A stretch of DNA of 64,000 nt from Roseateles sp. (lineage in GTDB: Bacteria > Pseudomonadota > Gammaproteobacteria > Burkholderiales > Burkholderiaceae_C). The notes beneath the pieces are model-generated. The model saw only the letters and a program-made list of their open reading frames with translations. It was not told the origin of the DNA and ran no database searches. How positions within the stretch are numbered: the first letter of the stretch is position 1; each line of letters starts with the position of its first letter. The position numbers were made by a program, and so were the translations under genes. This document shows, in pieces, positions 62,005-64,000 of this stretch. The DNA lies in contig JAFALK010000006.1 of NCBI GenBank assembly GCA_019234295.1, forward strand, positions 1 to 64,000, in the 5' to 3' direction.

Positions 62005-62544
62005 CTACTTCACCTGTTTCTTGTCCAACTTGCGCGCCAGCGTGCGCCGGTGCATGCCGAGCCTTCGCGCAGTCTCCGAGATGTTGAAGCCCGTCTCAGC
62101 CAACGTCTCGTGGATGCGTTCCCATTCGAGCGTCTTGATCGAGCTTGCCCGATTGGTCAGCTCCACCTCCGTCGTGCCCTCACCGCGCTGGAATGCGGCC
62201 TCAATGTCGTCAGTGTTGCTGGGCTTGGCGAGATAGTGGCAGGCGCCGAGCTTGATGGCCTCGACGGCCGTGGCGATGCTGGCGAATCCAGTCAGCACGA
62301 CGATCAGCATGCCTTCGTCGTGCTGGGCCAGGGCCTGGACGCAGGCCAGGCCCGACGCGTCGCCCTGCAGCTTCAGGTCCACCACGGCATGCGTAGGCGC
62401 GAAGCTCTCGATCAGGGGCAGCAGCGTTTCCAGCCCGGTGGCCAATTGCACGACGTAGCCACGCCGCTCGAAGGATCGGGCGAGGGTGCGCGCGAAGGTG
62501 GCGTCGTCTTCGACGATCAGTAGGCGGCGTTTTTCAGTCGTCAT
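62005..62544 (-). CDS. regA: RegA/PrrA-type redox response regulator
   Basis: The 179-residue regulator has a receiver domain with Asp56 in VVDLKLQGDASG and a C-terminal Fis-type helix-turn-helix (INISETARRLGMHRRTLARKL-like NISETARRLGMHRR). The RRLGMHRRTL segment is a hallmark of RegA/PrrA/ActR. The protein should activate genes for respiration, carbon fixation or anaerobic metabolism when RegB phosphorylates it. The gene overlaps the end of regB by 11 bases. Confidence 0.93.
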   Translation of the reverse strand: MTTEKRRLLIVEDDATFARTLARSFERRGYVVQLATGLETLLPLIESFAPTHAVVDLKLQGDASGLACVQALAQHDEGMLIVVLTGFASIATAVEAIKLGACHYLAKPSNTDDIEAAFQRGEGTTEVELTNRASSIKTLEWERIHETLAETGFNISETARRLGMHRRTLARKLDKKQVK

Positions 62545-63826
62545 CGTTCAGGCTTACGGCCGACAGGGGCAGCGTGATTGTCACCTCGGCCCCGATGGGG
62601 CTGCTGCGCACGTCGACCTTGCCCCCGAGCGTGCGGGCGACGTTGAAGACCAAGAAGAGGCCCAGGCCCGAGCCGTGCCGCCCCTTGGTCGACTGGTAAG
62701 GCTTGCCGAGCTGGGCCAGGACCTGCGGCGCGAAGCCGGGGCCATGGTCGCTGACGCTGACGCCCAGCAACTCGCCCTCGCGCGAAACGCTGAGCCGCTG
62801 GAAGGCGGGTGAGGCTTCGAGTGCATTGTCGAGCAGGTTGTCGATCATCTGCTTGAGCGCGGAGTCGGCCACCATGGGCTCATTGGCGCCGAAACGATTC
62901 TCGTAGACCAGGGCATTGGCCGGCCTTGTGCGCTGCCAATGGGCGACGAGATCCTCGAAGAAGTCGTGCACGGTCGTGGCTTCCGAGGACTCGCTGCGCG
63001 CGCCGCCGGCCGAGAGCAGGATGCCGCTGACGATGGCCTTGCAGCGCCGCACCTGCAGCTCCATGTCCTCGACTTCCTGCAGCAGTTCGGGGTCGGAGGT
63101 GAAGTGGGGAAGATGCAGCCAGTCGCCGAGGATGACGGCCAGCGTGGACAGCGGCGTACCCAGCTCGTGCGCAGCACCCGAGGCCAGCAGGCCCATGCGC
63201 ACGATGTGCTCCTCCTCGCTGGCTCGCTCGCGTGCGGCGGCAAGGCGAGCATCGCGGCGGCGGATATTGCCCATGATGCGGGTCACGAAGGTCACCAGCA
63301 GGGCGGCATTGAGCGCGATGCAGACGAGCAAGCCCTTGATGTAGACGTTGGAGAGCCCCGAGCCGTGGTCGAGGGCCAGCGGTAAGGACCATTGCGACAG
63401 GCCCGCGAGGCAGGCCATGCTCACGGCCACCAGGCCCCAGGCGCCCCAGGCCGGCAGCAGCACGGCGCCGAGCACGACTTGCAGCAGGTAAAGCGAGGCG
63501 AAAGGGTTGCCGATGCCACCGGTCAGGTAGAGCTGGGCGGTGAGCACGGCGACGTCGACGAGCAGGGCGGACATCAGCTCGTAGTTGGATACCTCGCGCC
63601 CGATGTGCAAACGCATCCATGAGAGCAGGTTGAAGGCCACGAGCAGCGCCAGCACCAGCAGCATCTGAGGCAGCGGGATGCCGATGCGAAAGCCGTAGTA
63701 CACGACCTCGATGGCCATCACCTGGCCGAGCACGGCTGCCCAGCGCAGCTGGATCAGCAGCTCGAGGTTGTTGACACCGGTGTCGCCCGAGGACCCAGCC
63801 CGGTCTTGCTTGTCAGTCAGCGGCAT
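62534..63826 (-). CDS. regB: RegB/PrrB-type redox sensor histidine kinase
   Basis: The 430-residue membrane kinase has about six N-terminal helices and the quinone-binding motif GGIGNPF (GGxxNPF) between helices 3 and 4. The phospho-acceptor is His220 in AAHELGTPLSTL. Cys262 sits 42 residues later, matching the redox cysteine of RegB (His225/Cys265 in Rhodobacter). The ATPase domain has HGSGLGLFLVFNVA. RegB turns off when the ubiquinone pool is oxidised. The gene overlaps the last bases of SURF1 (14 bases), so transcription probably enters from the cytochrome oxidase region. Confidence 0.94.
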   Translation of the reverse strand: MPLTDKQDRAGSSGDTGVNNLELLIQLRWAAVLGQVMAIEVVYYGFRIGIPLPQMLLVLALLVAFNLLSWMRLHIGREVSNYELMSALLVDVAVLTAQLYLTGGIGNPFASLYLLQVVLGAVLLPAWGAWGLVAVSMACLAGLSQWSLPLALDHGSGLSNVYIKGLLVCIALNAALLVTFVTRIMGNIRRRDARLAAARERASEEEHIVRMGLLASGAAHELGTPLSTLAVILGDWLHLPHFTSDPELLQEVEDMELQVRRCKAIVSGILLSAGGARSESSEATTVHDFFEDLVAHWQRTRPANALVYENRFGANEPMVADSALKQMIDNLLDNALEASPAFQRLSVSREGELLGVSVSDHGPGFAPQVLAQLGKPYQSTKGRHGSGLGLFLVFNVARTLGGKVDVRSSPIGAEVTITLPLSAVSLNDDD

Positions 63827-64000
63827 GGCCGCGATTGTCTCCGCGCAGCACCAACCAGCCCGCGCCTACGCAAAGCACGGCGAGCGCGAACCAGGTCAGC
63901 GCGTACTGCAGGTGGTTGTCGGGGAAGCTGATCACCGTGAGGCCTCCCTGGGGCCAGGCCTCCTGCGGGCCGTGTTCGTCCTGGTCGACGAAATAGGGCT
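63813..64000 (-). CDS. SURF1 family cytochrome oxidase assembly protein, C-terminal part
   Basis: The partial frame reaches the window edge and ends at 63813. It shows the end of a SURF1/Shy1 protein: PYFVDQDEHGPQEAWPQGGLTV, then ISFPDNHLQYALTWFALAVLCVGAGWLVL (the C-terminal membrane helix). SURF1 helps insert heme into cytochrome c oxidase. The rest lies outside. Its stop codon region overlaps the start of regB, as often seen in Burkholderiales. Confidence 0.88.
   Translation of the reverse strand, partial: PYFVDQDEHGPQEAWPQGGLTVISFPDNHLQYALTWFALAVLCVGAGWLVLRGDNRGHAAD

Overview
The window is a dense, GC-rich (roughly mid-60s %, by eye), gene-packed bacterial chromosome segment. The gene set points to a betaproteobacterium of the order Burkholderiales, probably near the Rubrivivax/Roseateles/Inhella/Leptothrix group. 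Signs are a polyhydroxybutyrate (PHB) cassette (phaC-phaA-phaB plus a phasin), a RegB/RegA redox two-component pair next to SURF1, a pyruvate dehydrogenase operon whose E3 carries its own lipoyl domain, and a branched-chain amino acid ABC transporter in which LivM and LivG are one polypeptide. The species cannot be named from the sequence alone.

Layout. 1-127: 3' part of a 5S rRNA with its terminator. 302-6580: a small secreted protein, a YhhY-like acetyltransferase, a UPF0149 protein and alaS on the minus strand, then gabD and a YgjP-like metalloprotein on the plus strand. 6689-7320: phasin with a clear promoter and terminator. 7481-15116: a plus-strand run (nitroreductase, 2-hydroxyacid dehydrogenase, YbjQ-like, small membrane protein, rmuC, MFS exporter, M16 protease), mostly with touching or overlapping ends. 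15323-20178: the liv transporter. 20233-26813: CHAT protease-like, FecR-domain and CHASE2-PAS-GGDEF-EAL genes. 26920-29832: lipoprotein, HD hydrolase, Tat-exported flavoprotein. 30023-39063: minus-strand block (amidohydrolase, prlC, alpha/beta hydrolase, acetyltransferase, folD, FixJ-like regulator, PAS sensor kinase). 39216-45445: aceE-aceF-lpdA, divergent from the kinase. 45533-46136: a Phd antitoxin with a broken ParE-type toxin. 46158-49527: isochorismatase-like hydrolase, two-domain VOC protein, two membrane proteins, DUF1801 protein. 49534-51965: S10 peptidase and HDOD protein on the minus strand. 52112-54749: LapG-LapD pair. 54781-56979: NUDIX hydrolase, maiA, pgeF and a small membrane protein. 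57092-60852: phaC-phaA-phaB. 60949-61961: cupin protein and a secreted protein. 62005-64000: regA, regB and the C-terminus of SURF1.

How the genes fit together. Carbon and redox flux is one theme: pyruvate dehydrogenase makes acetyl-CoA, PhaA/PhaB/PhaC turn it into PHB, the phasin coats the granule, and RegB (with conserved quinone-motif and redox-cysteine positions) senses respiratory redox state. The phaP and phaC upstream regions share a TGC-rich 10-mer and phaP also has a CTGC-N3-GCAG palindrome, suggesting a common PhaR-type repressor. A second theme is periplasmic proteolysis linked to cyclic-di-GMP. It appears as the known LapG/LapD pair and, separately, as a predicted exported CHAT (caspase-like) protein encoded beside a periplasmic FecR protein and a CHASE2 sensor with an intact EAL domain. 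That second cluster is the best candidate for an undescribed signalling system here.

No CRISPR array, insertion sequence, prophage or tRNA was seen. No gene-free stretch exceeds 300 bases.
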